Notes: a model not told the origin generated them from the letters alone. A DNA stretch of 64,000 bases from Puffinus mauretanicus (GCA_023333565.1 JAJKFH010003970.1:62001-126000), one strand, 5' to 3'. Shown: positions 1 through 13,900, counted from the first letter of the stretch. Numbers and translations: made by a program.

Positions 1-3000
1 GGCCCACCATCCTGCTTGCTGCCAAACTACCCTAGCCAGTTTTAGAGGAGAGGGCTCCAAACTGCCTGTAACCAAGTGGCTTTTGCAGTTGCCTGTTGCA
101 GCATACGATACAATGACAGAAGATATGCAGGACAGCTAATCTATAATGAATATGCCACTCTGTAAGCAACAACTGATCTTATTAGCAACCTTAAGGTAAT
201 CAAAGAGGATACATATGTCAGCTAGACAGTTGATTTAAGGTAAAGCACTTATGGAGATGTGGGAACGATCCTGCTGGATATGTTCAGTCCTATTGGTTAC
301 TGTGAAGGTCCAGAGTAAAGCCAGCAAATTTGGGGTCTCATATGAATTAGCAGCATGGGAAGGACCTTCCCCCACCTCTTGTCCCAAAAGGACCAGGCAG
401 TATTTTGAGTTGTTTTACAAGGAGGACGAGAAGAGCATAGTCCTACACTAGGTCTCCTGGCAGGTATTTAGCAACTCTGCACTCTCTGAAGCGTAAAATT
501 AGTCTTGCCTGGTTGATGCAACCCTGCAAACCAGCCTGAAGGATTTGGCCCAAGTCCATGGTCCACCTTGTTCCTGCCTTGCACCCACAAAGCCACCCAT
601 ACTGGTGTAAAGCGCAAAGCAGCTGCCTCTGCCCCTTTACACTGACAGTGCTTTCCACTGCTGCAGCTGATAGAGAGGAAGCCAGTGGATGACAAAAGCA
701 TTTAGCTGCTCTTGCTTTCCATAACAAGCTCTTTTCAGAGCTCTGCTCCCAAATTCAACCCTGTATGCAGAAGGCATCTGGCTCCCAAGCAAACAGCTGC
801 TGTATAAATCTTCCTGCTCCTAGTTCTGCTTCTATTAAGTGGTACTCAATGAACATGTCATACTCTGGTAACTGTACAGCATTTTCTTGTGCTATCATGG
901 GTTGGCAGTAATTTACCCAGGAGACCTAATTCTTCCTCCACCCTACCTGCTGCTTCTGTCCCACCAGTCAATTTGGATTCAGTTGCTTATGATGCTCAGT
1001 AGGGCCTGTGACTCCCCAGGGCACGTGCCTCACCAAAGACGGGCGACTCGGGAACGAGATGGGATGATATAGGCTCTGTGTTGAGCACTGAAGGGAAGAA
1101 CCGCTAGAAGAGCCAGGTCTGAGGAAGAGTCTGAGCCAAACATCTATGCTGTTGCATTGTTAACTCTGCATGACTTCAGGCCAGTCGGGAGGAAAGCAAG
1201 GCTTGATCGCTGCACTGTCCCTGACTGTATCCAGTGGCAATTTATTCTCTGCATACTCGATGACGTTCCCCACTAGTGCTTTGGAAATGTCTCTCTGGTG
1301 ACTTGCAAGAGATGCACATGTTGGGACCATCTGATGCCACAGCTGACCCAATGACTGCACTGCTTACTGTGCTGCTCAGTATCATCTCTGCTTCCCTGTA
1401 CTCCCTTCTCTGTCTGTATCCACCTGTTCCCTATCCTGAAGTTGCATTTCAGAAAAATTCTTGGGTTGCAAGACATCTTTCTTCAGCCTGCATATTGGAT
1501 AAAAGGTAGGTGAGCATAGCCAAGGAAGTCCAAAGCAAAACTAAGGGATATTAGATTATAAATAAATGTCTTTATGACTCACAGCACATTCAATACATTT
1601 AAAAAGCAACAGTTTTAGAATCCAAGAATATTATTTTGCCTTAGAAATCACTCTAAAATTCAAGTTATGGATATAACATAAATATGTGGGTCTTTATCTA
1701 CTAGTGTTACTAGAAGCAACAGTCTCAAAAGATAGCATCACTGTGGTACGGCGAGCTTGTATTTACTTTCTAGCAATTGCCATTACAGATACACCACTGT
1801 AATTAAGTAATTTAATTTGTTATATATTGTGGATAGAATATGGCATTTGTCAGTCACTTAACCACCCTTAATGCTCTAAATCATTAATCTTAAACTTGAG
1901 CTAAGCAGCCAGAGAAGAATAAAAACCTAACAGAAGTTCACATTAGTGCAGTGTGTAAATAGGAAGGCAGCCTTGTCCAGATGTTCACACTGGCTGATCT
2001 GCTCTTGTTGCAGTCAGCAGACACAGAGCCCAAGGTAAAGGGTGGGGTTCTACACTGAAGCAACAGGTGAAATGATGAAAAATTTGAGCATCCTCATTGA
2101 GCACCCTCAGCTTGCACAGAAGTCACAGGGAACTGCCATTTCTCTGGCTATACTTCGAAGAAAAACGTAAAATAGACTAATTACATCCACAAAAGTCTTA
2201 CATTTGCAACAACCATTCTTAGATGCATTTCTGCACACTGCAAGTATTCTTGCGAATTATCTGCTCTTTGCATGAAAGAAACCTCATGAACTCTTTTGAG
2301 ATGCATCCCGAAGGGACTATTTGTATGGAAAGTCAGGCCTCCTGGGAGCTGGGTGGGGGTGCACAGTGCAAGCCATCAAGCCTGGGGTCAAAAGCTCCCT
2401 CCACATCCCGGTGACCAATCACCCAACACACAGTGAATTAACAGCAATAAAAGTCCAAGTGCAGCAGAGGAAACGAGCTCCTCCCAGTCATCCAGAAGGT
2501 GGACAAGGCTGCCACCACTGTTGACTGAATTCTTCCTCTACAAAGTGCAATTCTCAAGTTATTTGGTCAAACAGGCAAAACTTACCGTTTACTGAATAAA
2601 GGCCTACCTATCCATAGTTCACTTCTCAATGAGAACTCACCTGCCACCATTCAACATGGCCCCAGAAGCAAAAAAATAGTAATAATTTAAAAAAAAAAAA
2701 AAAACAAATATCACCACTAACCTAAACCCCCCCAACAAAATCAAACATCTCTTGTACTTTGCAATGGGCCCAGCTTAAAAGATAAAACAGCGCTTAGACA
2801 CATGCATAAGATGCCCAGGATAAGCCAAACAAAGCCAGTTTCTAAATGTCTTAATCTTTACACCAAAATAGAAGTGGCAGAAAAAGAACAAAACTAGTAG
2901 ATTATAACTAAAAGCTGACTGCAGAAGTGAACAGAAGGACTAACTGACCTGACTCGAGATTGGATTTGGGTCTTAATACCCTTGATGAAGTTGCCAGCAT

Positions 3001-3539
3001 TAGGTTACAAGAGAAATGCATTAAGCTGTTTCAGGCGGAATCATTGCATAGCCACAAAAATACACAGAATATTTTGTAGTAACTACTCAGGAAGTATCTA
3101 GCAGTAGAAGGCACTTCCAAATTGACTGAAATGTATTCACACAAACATAAAGAATTGCAAAATGCCTGCCAATTGCATTGCATTAGCTGTCAAAATGCTG
3201 CAGGAAAGGTACAGGGAAGCTCAAATAAGGTCATAAATAACATTCAAAATTTAGTGTCTGAAGGAATGACGAACATCCTGACGTATATTCCAAACTCTCC
3301 TTCACAAGCACAAATGTCAACAGAAAAAGATACTACATACATTTCTTTTTAACCGAAGAGGAGCTGAAATTGCCCTGCCAGCTGATAGGTTTGTTTACAA
3401 CCCGGTAAGGCAAATGAGATGCACAACCCAGGAAACCTTTGTTCAGTAAGTTGCAGGGCGAGCTTAACCATGTGAGGGACAAAAGACCCGATTTGGAGAG
3501 GTGATGTCAAAGGCAAATTTTAGGCCTTCGTATAAAATG
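1..3539. other. SYNE1 intron, 3' portion, no recognised gene
   Basis: No exon, RNA gene or familiar repeat was recognised. The stretch is AT-rich, with an A-run near 2690-2704. Two minus-strand donor-like sites lie close together at 2641 (GGCAG|gtgagt) and 2586 (AAACG|gtaagt), each preceded by a nearby ATG. These are treated under findings. Confidence 0.7.
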
Positions 3540-4330
3540 CAAGGACGTTTCTCTGTACAGCGCCAAGCCCTGGTACAATGACAGGAAGCCCCCGTGTTCG
3601 TGGGTTGTGTCAGCACAGTGAGCAGAGCAGACAGCGGGTGTGCCGGAGGAGGCTTTTCTCGCGTTACCCTGCCGGCGAGTCCAAAAGGTTGTTGTCACAG
3701 ATCTCCACCGTCTTGGGCGCAAATCCCCAAAACACAGCTGATTTTAAGCGAGGGGCCCCTGAGCACTATTCCTCCTGCTAACACGCCGCATCTCCACTCA
3801 TCCACTTGTCCAGGGCGAATTGCGGGGAGCCACTGGTGCATCGGCACTGCGGTGCCCTTCCCCCCCGCCGCCCAAGGCCGGCCGGTCCCGCTGCGCCAGC
3901 GATGCCTGCTCCAACGAAACCCACCGCGACCAAACCCGCAGCCGCTTACCAACATGGCACTTACGGTTCGCAAGAAAAAACCATTCCTCAGCTTGCAAAT
4001 CCCAAGCTGCAAGGGGGATCGTCTGTGCAACCACGGCAGGCATGGAAGAGGAAACCCCTCCTCCACAGATGCCCTATTTATTCGCCGCTTTAGCATCCCG
4101 CGTCGGGGGGGAGGCTCGCCCGTCTTCCTCCCCTCCCCGACCCCCGAGCTGGGGAGCCACGATAGCTCTCCCCAGTTTTAACCCCTACGTTTTGGGTTGG
4201 TATTTTACCTGGCAAACGGCCGCATCCCTCCTCAGAACAAAACCACCAGAGCTTTATTCTGACACAAGAGAATTAGCACGTGAAGAAGCACACGCTGAGC
4301 GGCTGCCCGCGGCTGGCAACAAAAAGGTTG
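3540..4330. promoter_or_regulatory. CpG-rich block inside the last SYNE1 intron of the window
   Basis: By eye there are about 50 CpG dinucleotides in roughly 790 bp. They are densest in 3780-4170, where observed CpG is close to expected for the base composition. The surrounding intron is CpG-poor. On the minus strand there is a weak TATA-like AATAAATAGGG near 4073-4083. Donor-like sites lie at 4209 (GCCAG|gtaaaa), 3965 (AACC|gtaagt) and 3950 (GTTG|gtaagc). Short nesprin-1 alpha isoforms are known to start inside SYNE1, so an internal promoter is plausible. An antisense or unrelated transcript is equally possible. Confidence 0.45.
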
Positions 4331-7300
4331 CAGGCTGGAGGCTTCAGCACCAAAAAAGGTAGATGCAGGGCTCATTTCTTGTGTGAAAGAGGGATTGGAG
4401 CCTCAGACCCGGATGATTTGCAGCAGAGTCAATTTGAAGAGAACCCAAAAAAATGAGAAAACATACATCCACGCACAGGCACAACGCACAGAGATGTATC
4501 CTTACTTCCCCTGCATTCTTCTTTCTCGCCTTTACCATTATATCCCAGGTATTTAAGTGCGAATTAAATCTCCCACACACTAACCTGTCCTCTCTTTAAC
4601 CTTCCAGTGCAGGCGGAAGGCCTCCAGTGCAAGTAGCCTGTTACTCTGGAAGACAAAATAACCCCTAATCTTCATTTATGACATAATTCGTTTGTGGAAA
4701 AACACGCTGTCATGATTGCTGTGTGTTATGACTGCCAGAGATCACGGGGTGTGAAAAAAAGGCGGAAGTCGGAGAACCTTGGATTGAAAGTCACTCCCCA
4801 CCCAGCCAATATCAGGAAAAAAATAAAGAAAGTTATGATAATCCCACCAAAAATGCAAGGTATGATTTTGAAATCAAAGGGTTTTTGGTATTCAGGTCAT
4901 CTTCCGCAGACCTGTGTTGGCTTGCCAATAGCTCACATTTCAATACATGGCAGGATAAAAAGTGCCTGGGAAGACACTGCACACCGTGAGAGAGCTTCAG
5001 ACATTTGCACAGGTAAATCATGCCCAGTCACCTTGACAGTTTAACCTGATTAAGGTCCGGGGAGGTTCAAAAATGCATTCAAAATGGTAGATCTGAGACA
5101 GAAATCGGGGAAATAACCCTCCTAGCTTGACAGGCAGACACTGGGAATGGTGACAGCGTGCAGAAGACAGGGACTCCCCTTGCACCACCAGCTCCCCCCT
5201 GCTCCCAGCACACGTCCGCACACATTGCATAACCAAAATAAGCCCAACCATCCTGCCTGATACGATAATTAATTCTGTCACAGCTTTTGCACCGAAGAGA
5301 AGCGTAATCCATAAAGGACAGGGAGCCCGGAGAACATGGAAAGCAAGCAGGCACTTTGTGAGTGAAATTTCAACTGCCCAGATTTTTTTTTTTTTTTGCA
5401 CCAAAATAATTACAAGAATGAGATTTTACAGTGATACTGCCACAAACCAGTATTATTCTGCTGATCGTGGCTTTAACTGGGGGCCTCACTGTAGCACAGT
5501 TTGCTTCCCTTGCCGTGCAATACTGCAGCAATATAAGAAGACCTTTGAACTTGGAGTTTACCCACACTGACTATGGGCTGCCCAGCTGCAGCTGCGCATG
5601 GTGCCTGATAGTCTGCCCTGCCAAAGGGTAAGCATTGTGGCAGAAAATAAATAGAGAGACCAGCTGAGAGGTGGTATGAGCTCGCTCGCTCCCCATACCT
5701 ACCAAGCTGGGGCCTGCTGCTGCCGGAGCAGCCGTCGGGGCAGCCCAGCCGCAGTGAGGGTGCAGGGAGGAATGGGAAGCACGGAGCGGCAGCTGACTGG
5801 AGCTCCCCAATAAAACCTCTGCGGAGCCCCTGCACAGCACAAGGTGGTGTCACTGGAGAGCTTCAACTCCTTCCCATTTTACTGCAACCTGAGCAGTTTT
5901 GGGCTGTTTGGGAATTTCAGCCAGGGTGTGCAGGAAACCAGCTGAAAACACCTTGAATCTCCCAAGTTTGATGTGGGAAGGAAGGGGCTGACTTTCGTTG
6001 TCACAGTTTAAGATTCTGGACCCTGCAATGAGGGCTGGCAGCTTGTGAACACAGGGGAAAGACCTAGTTGCCAAGGATTCACATTTAAAAGAATGAGAAG
6101 GCACATTTGGCCTTGCTAGCTTCCCTGTATTTTTGTGCTCCATTAAAGATCACAGTCATTTGAACCCATTCCTGCTACATACACAAAAAATGTGCCTTTC
6201 TCCACATGGTTGAGAACTCAGACCAGACCCACCATGTAAGAAAACACAGCGTGCCCACAGTCAGAGCAGCTGAGAAATGGCATCCCCCTTCCACAGCTTA
6301 GCGGCAGTGGGAAGAGCTGCAGGATGCCCAAAGGTACAGAAATGCAACGTTAGTTACTGTAGCGACCAGTCTGCAGACCCGAAACGGCCAGAGGCAGCCC
6401 CTGATGAAGCTGGTGGCTTTAATGAAGCACCATCCAAACGCTTTGCACAACCGCAGGCAGCGCAGACACCCCCCCCGTGACACACGGGTGCTCCTCCAGT
6501 CTGCCAGCAGGCACCATGCAAACAGCAGCGCAGGAGGCAAACACTTCCCCGCTGGGCTGGGAAGCAAAGCGTGGAGTTACTGTCAGTGGTGGATGGGCCA
6601 GGGAAGGACACCGAGGAACACGGCTGTGCATAACACAGCTCTTGGCAATTCTTGCCAGTTAATGCATGGCCGGGGAGCGGTGCTCCAGAGCATGCCGGGG
6701 ATGTAAATGCCACTCCACGGGTTTCTGGCTGTCTACCACCCACATGCAGCCTGTACACTCCTCCTCCTCCTGTTTCAGGCCTTCACTTGGGCGCATGTGC
6801 AAGCATGCAGCGGTTTCTTCTGGCAGAGTGCTGCTACGAGGCTGGTGACAAGAGAACAAAAGCAAGAGATTTTCTGTGTCCATTTTTACAGTCAGCACAA
6901 TGCTCCCTTTCTGCCTATTAGTATGTTTGTATTCCCCCTCTATCAACAGAGACTTCAGCATGAGAACCTCCCCTGGTAAGAGTATCTTCCGAGCTGAACA
7001 GAAATTCATTTGTTCTCCTTTCCAGGTATACTAATGTCTTGATGGTTACTTCATCCCATAAGAATTAACATTTTGAGACTTTTCCAAGTTTGCACCAAGC
7101 CACCCTCCGGCTGCAACACATGAGGCAAAGCTTTTGTCATCTCAGAAGCCGAGCACAGGCATATAATGAAAGCGTTAAGTCCTGCAAGAGCAGCCATATG
7201 GCAAATCTGAACTTGTCACCATGAACTAAGAGAATCACTTCAAGAACTAAATGGAGAGCTCACCTAATTTGCCCATCTGTCCCAGGACATTTATTGGTTT

Positions 7301-10300
7301 AAAAAGGTGAAATAAGCTATCAGGAGGAATGCTCTCTATTGTTACATTGGCTCGAGACTGGTTTGGTTTCATGTTGGTATCACACAGCCATACACTGCAC
7401 TACAGAAAAGATAAAATGTTACTCAGGTTGCAGGGTCAGCTATGGAGCCATTAGAAACCACAGAACTGAAATTGGCTATAAATCTCAAATAGACTCCTTT
7501 GTGGATACAGGTTATTTTATACTCTTTAACCACAGGATCATAAAGTGCTTGTCTCCTAGAAAGAGTCAACACCCAGAATGGAGGACTGGCTTCGAACACA
7601 CAGCTATTCAATGTACATTTTCTCCTCCTACTTAGTGCATGGCTGTGTAGTTTACTTACTGCCCAAGCCTTGGCCTGCCATGACAACATCGTGAGATTTG
7701 GTCCTTGCCCCTGTGATGGACAGCCACTGGGGGCCAGGGAAGCAGTGCAGTGGCCTGAGATGCACCCTGCAAATGCGAATAAAGGCAGCAGCTGGTTTAA
7801 CAGAAAGTGCCGAAGTCGTAATACTTGTCAAAAAAATCTTCAAGTCACAGATTTGGCACCCAAAAACTCAGAAAATTTTCACTTCAATTTACTTGCCGCA
7901 GCTACTGATCTGAAAAGCCAGCAGCAAAACCACTTCCTCATTTCACGGAGGTGCTGTGAAAATAAGTTCCTACAAGTAGTTTTTTCAGGAGCAATATAAG
8001 ATTGTCTCCCCGCCACGGTCGAAATGAATTATTTCCCTCCAGGCAGCATTCTCCTACCTCAATTGCCTCAAACCCTCGAAGGCCCTCTGGCAGTCCTGCC
8101 CTGAAGCATCTCCTCCATGCCTTTTTGTCTTCCCCAAGAAATGAAGCAGTGCCCAATAAAAAGGGCTTTGTCCGGGTATGCCGCCACGGCAGCAGTTGTG
8201 CAGCACTGCAGTCTCTCTTCCGCCGGGCAGCAGTGGGTGCACAGTCGCCCGTACCATGCCCTACAGGCTCCAACCTCCCTGGAGCCAACCCATCCTATCC
8301 ATTGAATGAAACCGGTGATGGCGGATGTTTGAGATCCTGTGAAGATGTCTGGATTGTGATGGCTTCATGCAACAGGGCCAACACGAATTTTGCCACCACT
8401 CTGTTTTCATGTGCTCTTTCAGCACAGCTTAAATATGATTTTTTTTGTTTAAGTTTTTGCAAAAGCAAACTGAAAAGGAGGATCATGGGGCATCGCAACC
8501 CATGCTCACAAGTCATCTTGCCTCTAGCCCAAGGCTCCTTGCCCTGCTCCGCTCCCCCATGAAGAAGCCCAACTTGTGTCACGTCTGTGATCGTAGAACT
8601 GCCACCTCCCCTCCATCACCTGAGCTTCAGGGAGGCTACCCAAAAGCATAGGAGGAGCCTCCTCCTTAATGCCCCAAAGCATACCTATGGGTGAGGTAGA
8701 AATTTCAGTCAACTGAAGTCTAATTTAATTCCTTCAGAATTCAAATCTCAGCAGCAAGCCACCACCATAGCAGGGATCTCGAAAAGGAAAGTCGCAAGGT
8801 TGTGAACAGGGCAAAATAAACTCTTAGGACCATACTCAGATTCTATTATGAGTGTCTGGCATGGTACTGTTTATCGCTGAGCAGCCAAGAACAGATGAGC
8901 TGTGAGCCAAGCCCAAGCAAGGTGGATTAGATGAGGGAGGAGATGTGCTACACCCATGCTGTAAAATGCTGCAATACGCTGAACCTCTGTTAGCATTAGG
9001 CCCAAGAGGACCAGCAGAGCCCACTGGGTTGCCTGATAACCTTGGACCACTCAGGGAGCTGCTTAAAACCACATTTTGTCGGTGTTCTTCCAGTTCATTA
9101 CCCTGGTCCTGAGCACAAAGTTGGTGGAAATCATAAGTAGAAGCGGGCATGTTACAGACCTTTTGGATTAAGAACGTAGGAACAATCATAAAGCATCACA
9201 CCAACTCCCCAGGAGCTGCAATATCCACTTAGATATCCAATACTGGGAGCTACGTTGATGCTCTAGTCAAATCTGCATTAATGTACCTCAAAGCACCACC
9301 ATACACTTGTCTGAAGGTAAAGATTTAAGAAATCCCAGGTAGACAAACAAGTGCTCTGTTGTCACAGACTACCTGAATAAGACTGCCAGATCTATCTCTA
9401 AATATCCCATCAGTTCTTCAGCATATTTCCTGAATACTACTAGAAATGTGCCATGTTCACCTCAGTTTTAAAATAGTACATTTTAATCTGCATTTAAAAA
9501 TTGCTACAATTCGAAACTAACACACAGCAGAACACGAATGATCATAAAAGTGTTTATAAAGTTGCATGTTACCATAAGATGAGAACAGAAAAAGTGCTGT
9601 TACAAAAGTGAAGCTTTCTTTCCCACACCGGATCAAATAAAAAAACACCTTGAGACAAACCATTGCAAGGCTATCTGCAAAGTGTTAGATCTTAAGAAGG
9701 CAGCTTCTGCTTAATCATTCACGGCTCATGTGTCACCATTAATTCAGATCTCATTCCTGGTTAAGATCCAGCACACAGCACTACATTGTCACAGCACAGC
9801 CACCCCACCTTAACTGTCCCAAATGTGAGCAAGAGAGCTTCTGAGGGCCCAGAGGGGGGTTTACAGGTGAAACAAAACCTTGGGAAAGAAGCTTAGACCA
9901 GGACTAATTTGGTGTTAGCCTTATTATTTCTGGATTACTAATAAACTCGGGCAGGCGGTGAAACCGGCCTAGCATCCTCCTCCCAAGCTGTGGTAGAAAC
10001 TCAGAGATAATAGTGAAATGGGATCGTCTCAGTACGGCTAATACTAAAATGATCATGATGTTCTTAACTCTGTCTAGTATCAGAAAGATGTTTAATCCTT
10101 TAAGAAGAGGCCATTGCCTAGACTACGCAGGTTTTTGTTTTAATTTCAACTGATAGTATTTTCCATTTCACCATCACGCAGAAGATCCTGAATTTAAAAA
10201 ATAAACTCATGGTATGGTCTTCCAGTTGTTTTTAGGAAAGAGACTGAGTAAAGAAATAGCACTAATATTAAATGAAATTTCATACACTTTTGAATGTAAA

Positions 10301-10764
10301 AAAGGAACATTATCATTATATAAATCTGACTGTCTACAGAGACAGGCCAGGAATCTATTCTCAAATTCTATTCTCAAATAGGGTGAAATAGAGGCTTGTC
10401 TTAAAACAGGAGGCTCTCCTAAAGAGCCCAAATGAACTCCTACCATACTGCCTTAAAATTAAGTTGTAATTCAATGCATGCAACAGAGAAATCACTTTGA
10501 CTCTTCCTTTTACATAGCTCCCATGATTAAAATTATATTTTATATGAATTCTTACACCCTGCCCTCTACCACTAGATAAATTAAGACATTTGGTGTCATA
10601 ATACAGCAACAAGTCATAATGAAAAAGCATTAACTTCAGTTTCATTTGACTCTCAATAATAAATTTCAACAGAACTGAAAAGTCATGTCAGTCTGTTTCT
10701 GATGGTCAAGGACACTAGTCTCTGACTTTTATCTCATATAAAACATTGAAAATAATTTTCTTAC
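4331..10764. other. SYNE1 intron, 5' portion, no recognised gene
   Basis: Six kilobases with no supported exon. There is a T15 run at 5383-5397 and moderately GC-rich patches near 5690-5860, 6280-6830 and 8000-8300. Open frames in these patches occur on both strands, show no family similarity and look like chance effects of base composition. Confidence 0.65.
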
Positions 10765-10931
10765 CGTGCTCCAATGACATCAAAGAGATGCTGCCAGCGA
10801 TCATTGATTTTATTGAGTTTATCATCTATTTCTGCAACTCGGCTCTTGTTGCTAGCCTTGATTAGCTGATCGCCCATTTGTTTCAAGTGAAGCTTATTTT
10901 CACTGAACAGGTTTATTTCTTCCATGCAATC
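10765..10931 (-). CDS. SYNE1: SYNE1 exon 33 of window (last exon seen)
   Basis: This exon has 55 codons plus two bases, phase 0 to phase 2. The acceptor is tatttatcag before GAT TGC ATG and the donor is GCACG|gtaaga. [20 protein letters not shown] and [15 protein letters not shown] match the human protein closely. The human sequence goes on RVKKLKETF, so the split CG here begins that arginine codon. I could not find the RVKKLKETF exon anywhere in 1-10764, so it must lie outside the window. Confidence 0.98.
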
Positions 10932-13900
10932 CTGATAAATATACACAAACATTGCTTAATTCCTGGGCAAAACAAAACAAAACAACAAAACCAAAACAAA
11001 ACTATTTGTTTCTTTTCCCACGTGTGTGATGTGAAGTCAGGTTTGGCTTGCGATGGCTGAGGTTTCTACATTAGCATGTAGAACCCTTTCACTTAAAACA
11101 AAACAAAAAAAACCCTCAATGGAAAAGCACTCTCACAATGAAGCCACTATAAAAAAATAAGCAGCTTAAAGGCTTGCAAGTGCCAGGAGTAAGTACTCCT
11201 AAAAATAGCAGTTTAATGTTCTAATTTTGTCTCTGCTTTCCTGATTTAACATAATTTTTCAATTAAGCTACCTCAAAAGAACCCAAATTCAAGCCTAGGA
11301 TGGCTTTATTTTGCTGGTATTCTTATCCAGCGGAGATCTGGGATTAGATATCGAGACCTTTAAGCCATGGGGAGGAACACTGCAGCAAAATAATGGTCCT
11401 GTTTAAAATCAAGCTAATACAAAAGTATTTGAAAGCACTAACTGCACTGACTACCAAGGAGAAGGGGCAGAACTAGGTTTTATTTTTGGTTGTGGTAATT
11501 TCTTGCTCGCCTGGCATAAGACCTATCCCGTCCTTCAATCTTTTCTTTGCCCTCTGACTACCAGTTTCGTAACTGCCGACACAGGAGGTGGTGAGAGCAG
11601 TGAGATGCTCCCAGGACACCACTGATCCCCATCAGGGAAAGCTCTGAGCAGTGCTGTACGTGCATTTGTGCCCAAAAACCCCAACAACCCAGGCCCCCAC
11701 CACCGCAACTCACATACATCACACTCCATGCCTAAATGCAGTCAGGTGGCATTTCTGTTTTGCATTATGCTCCAAGACTGAACATCAAGAAGAAGATAAG
11801 AGCTGAGGCTAGAAAAGCTCATCTTCTCACAAAAGCCTGTATGTGCTGGTTTTATATCACGTATCGCTTCCAAGAGTCAAGGAAGAAATGAGGAATGGTG
11901 TCTCTATAACGAGCTATCAGACTGCAATTGAAGAAAAGTGGCATTACGACTTACCTTCTGCAATTTGTCTATCATGTCTTCAATGCTAACATCTGCAGTC
12001 TGCAACACTTTGCTTTCCATTTGTACCAGCCAGGAGCACAGCTCCTTATTCTTTTCATTGAACACAATCCAGGCATTGAGCCTGTCCTCGATCTCCTGCT
12101 TACGCAGAGACACCTACGGATAAGCACACACATTAACTGCTGGCAACATCTTTCTCAGGAAGGAAACCAGCAATTATGAGCCTTCTAATTTCTAGTCTGT
12201 ATTTGATCATATTCCATTTTGCAGGAGCAGTTATCAAGTGTCTCTAGCTTTCTTTTCAAAGCCAGCAAGCAGATTGTTATTACATCTTATTTTGGATAGC
12301 AGGGCCAAAAGTTGACTAGCAAACACCAGATTCTCTCCCTCAGAAGAATTAAACTGAGCGACAGCTTTATAAATAATGAGCTTATATAACAATTTAAATA
12401 TTACTCAGTGAAAACCTAAAAATGCCAAACAAAGAAGGAATATAAAATATATAATTACTACATACTGTTTAGTATGGTCTCATATATAACACAAGAGAAA
12501 TAACACCTAGGTAAGTTCTTATTTTTCTGCAACTGTAAGAGGAACTTTGCAACTACTGACTGCAATTATTTTATCTCTATAAAAATCTCCCTCTTTTCTT
12601 CCCATTTGCTCACCAGTTCTTGGAGAACTTAAAAAAAAATCAGCATCAAGAATCTATGCTTTTTATTGAAAACTATGGGTTTTTCTTCCTCAAAATTACA
12701 TTTGCCAGGATGGATAAACAAATTGTCTAGACAGAGAAATTAAAGGTCTGCTGCTGCCTGAACCAGCAAAGCTAGAAGCACTGCTTCCACATCTCAGAAA
12801 CAAGCAGGGCCACTCTACTAGCTAATAGTACTTATTTCTAGCCTATTTCTTAGATATATATTTGTATTCATTTATCTATCTACTTCGATGGATCCCTGTA
12901 CTAAGATGTATGGGCAAAGGAAGAAAAAATGGTACAAGTTCTACTAAACCAAAACAAGACAAACAACTAACCCCTCACCCTTATCAATAAACCTTGAGTA
13001 ACGAAGACTGAGCATAATATTTTGCTTCCCTTGGCTGCGAATGGCCACTCTAAATATCACCCCATGGCAGGGAACATTCCCTCTTCACCTCTCACATGCA
13101 CCTTATACAGCATATGACTCCTCAAAATTCCATTATTGATTCTCCTAGACTAATCTCTAACACTATTTTGTACTTCAGAGCGAAGTTTAAGTCTGTAGTG
13201 CGGAAGCAAGACCAGCTCCACGTAACACCAGGATCAAAGTAGGAGGCACCAAGTGATCTCCCACTATATTGCTTTGTCCTTTAAATTCTGACTTTTTTTA
13301 AGGAGGGGATGTGGAGATGAAAGTGATTTCTAAATCTTTCATGCTGATCTAAGGAAAGAGATGAGGCTGAAAGCATAGGGAAACAATCTCTAAAGTTCTC
13401 AATGGGAAGAAGTTTCCTGGACATCCCAGAGACCTCAGAAAGTCTCCCTAAAAGGGCCTCTGCTCTGGGATGCTCCCTCGGTACCCTCAGCCTCAGAGGT
13501 ATGAAGGGTAAATCCCTCATCCTTCCTCTACCACTTGCAGCATCTCCCATGTGCGGAGACGAGCTAACTTGGTGAGTAGAAGAAGAGACTATGCATGTCA
13601 GCAAAACCACCATTAAATCTTGAAATGATCCTGACTCCATTTTTGCCTGCTAAGCATGAGGCAAGGCAGGATTCTAAGAGCAGGAGGCACCTTTTAGGTG
13701 GCTAAGCAATACAAATTGGGGGTAAAACAGGAATGAGCCAAAAAATCCCAGACAAGATTCTAGGAATATGAGCCCTTCAAGCCATTGCTTTGAGCACTTT
13801 CTCCTTGGACCAGCTGCCCCGGTACCAGCTCCATTTTGCATCCACAGCGTGATGCAGGAGCAATCTGAGCATTCCCAAGGGAAGCTAAAAGAATATCAAG

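Noticed and set aside
3798..4043. Minus-strand ATG frame beginning MPAVVAQ in the CpG-rich block, as a nesprin-1 alpha N-terminus
   Set aside because: The initial VVA resemblance to the recalled human N-terminus is too short to count. Both nearby donors leave phase 1, which does not fit the phase-2 downstream exon.
3594..4362. Long plus-strand open frames (195 and 180 codons) across the CpG-rich block
   Set aside because: Two overlapping frames are open together, with proline-, arginine- and serine-rich translations typical of CpG-rich DNA. No domain or start context supports a protein.
5699..5853. Minus-strand open frame ending in phase 2 at a GGTAG|gtatgg donor, as a nesprin-1 alpha first exon
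   Set aside because: The frame starts with GTG and has no in-frame ATG before the donor, so it cannot initiate normally.
8002..8562. Plus-strand open frame of 186 codons
   Set aside because: No recognisable domain, overlapped by open frames on the other strand, and mixed composition. Most likely chance within a GC-richer intron patch.
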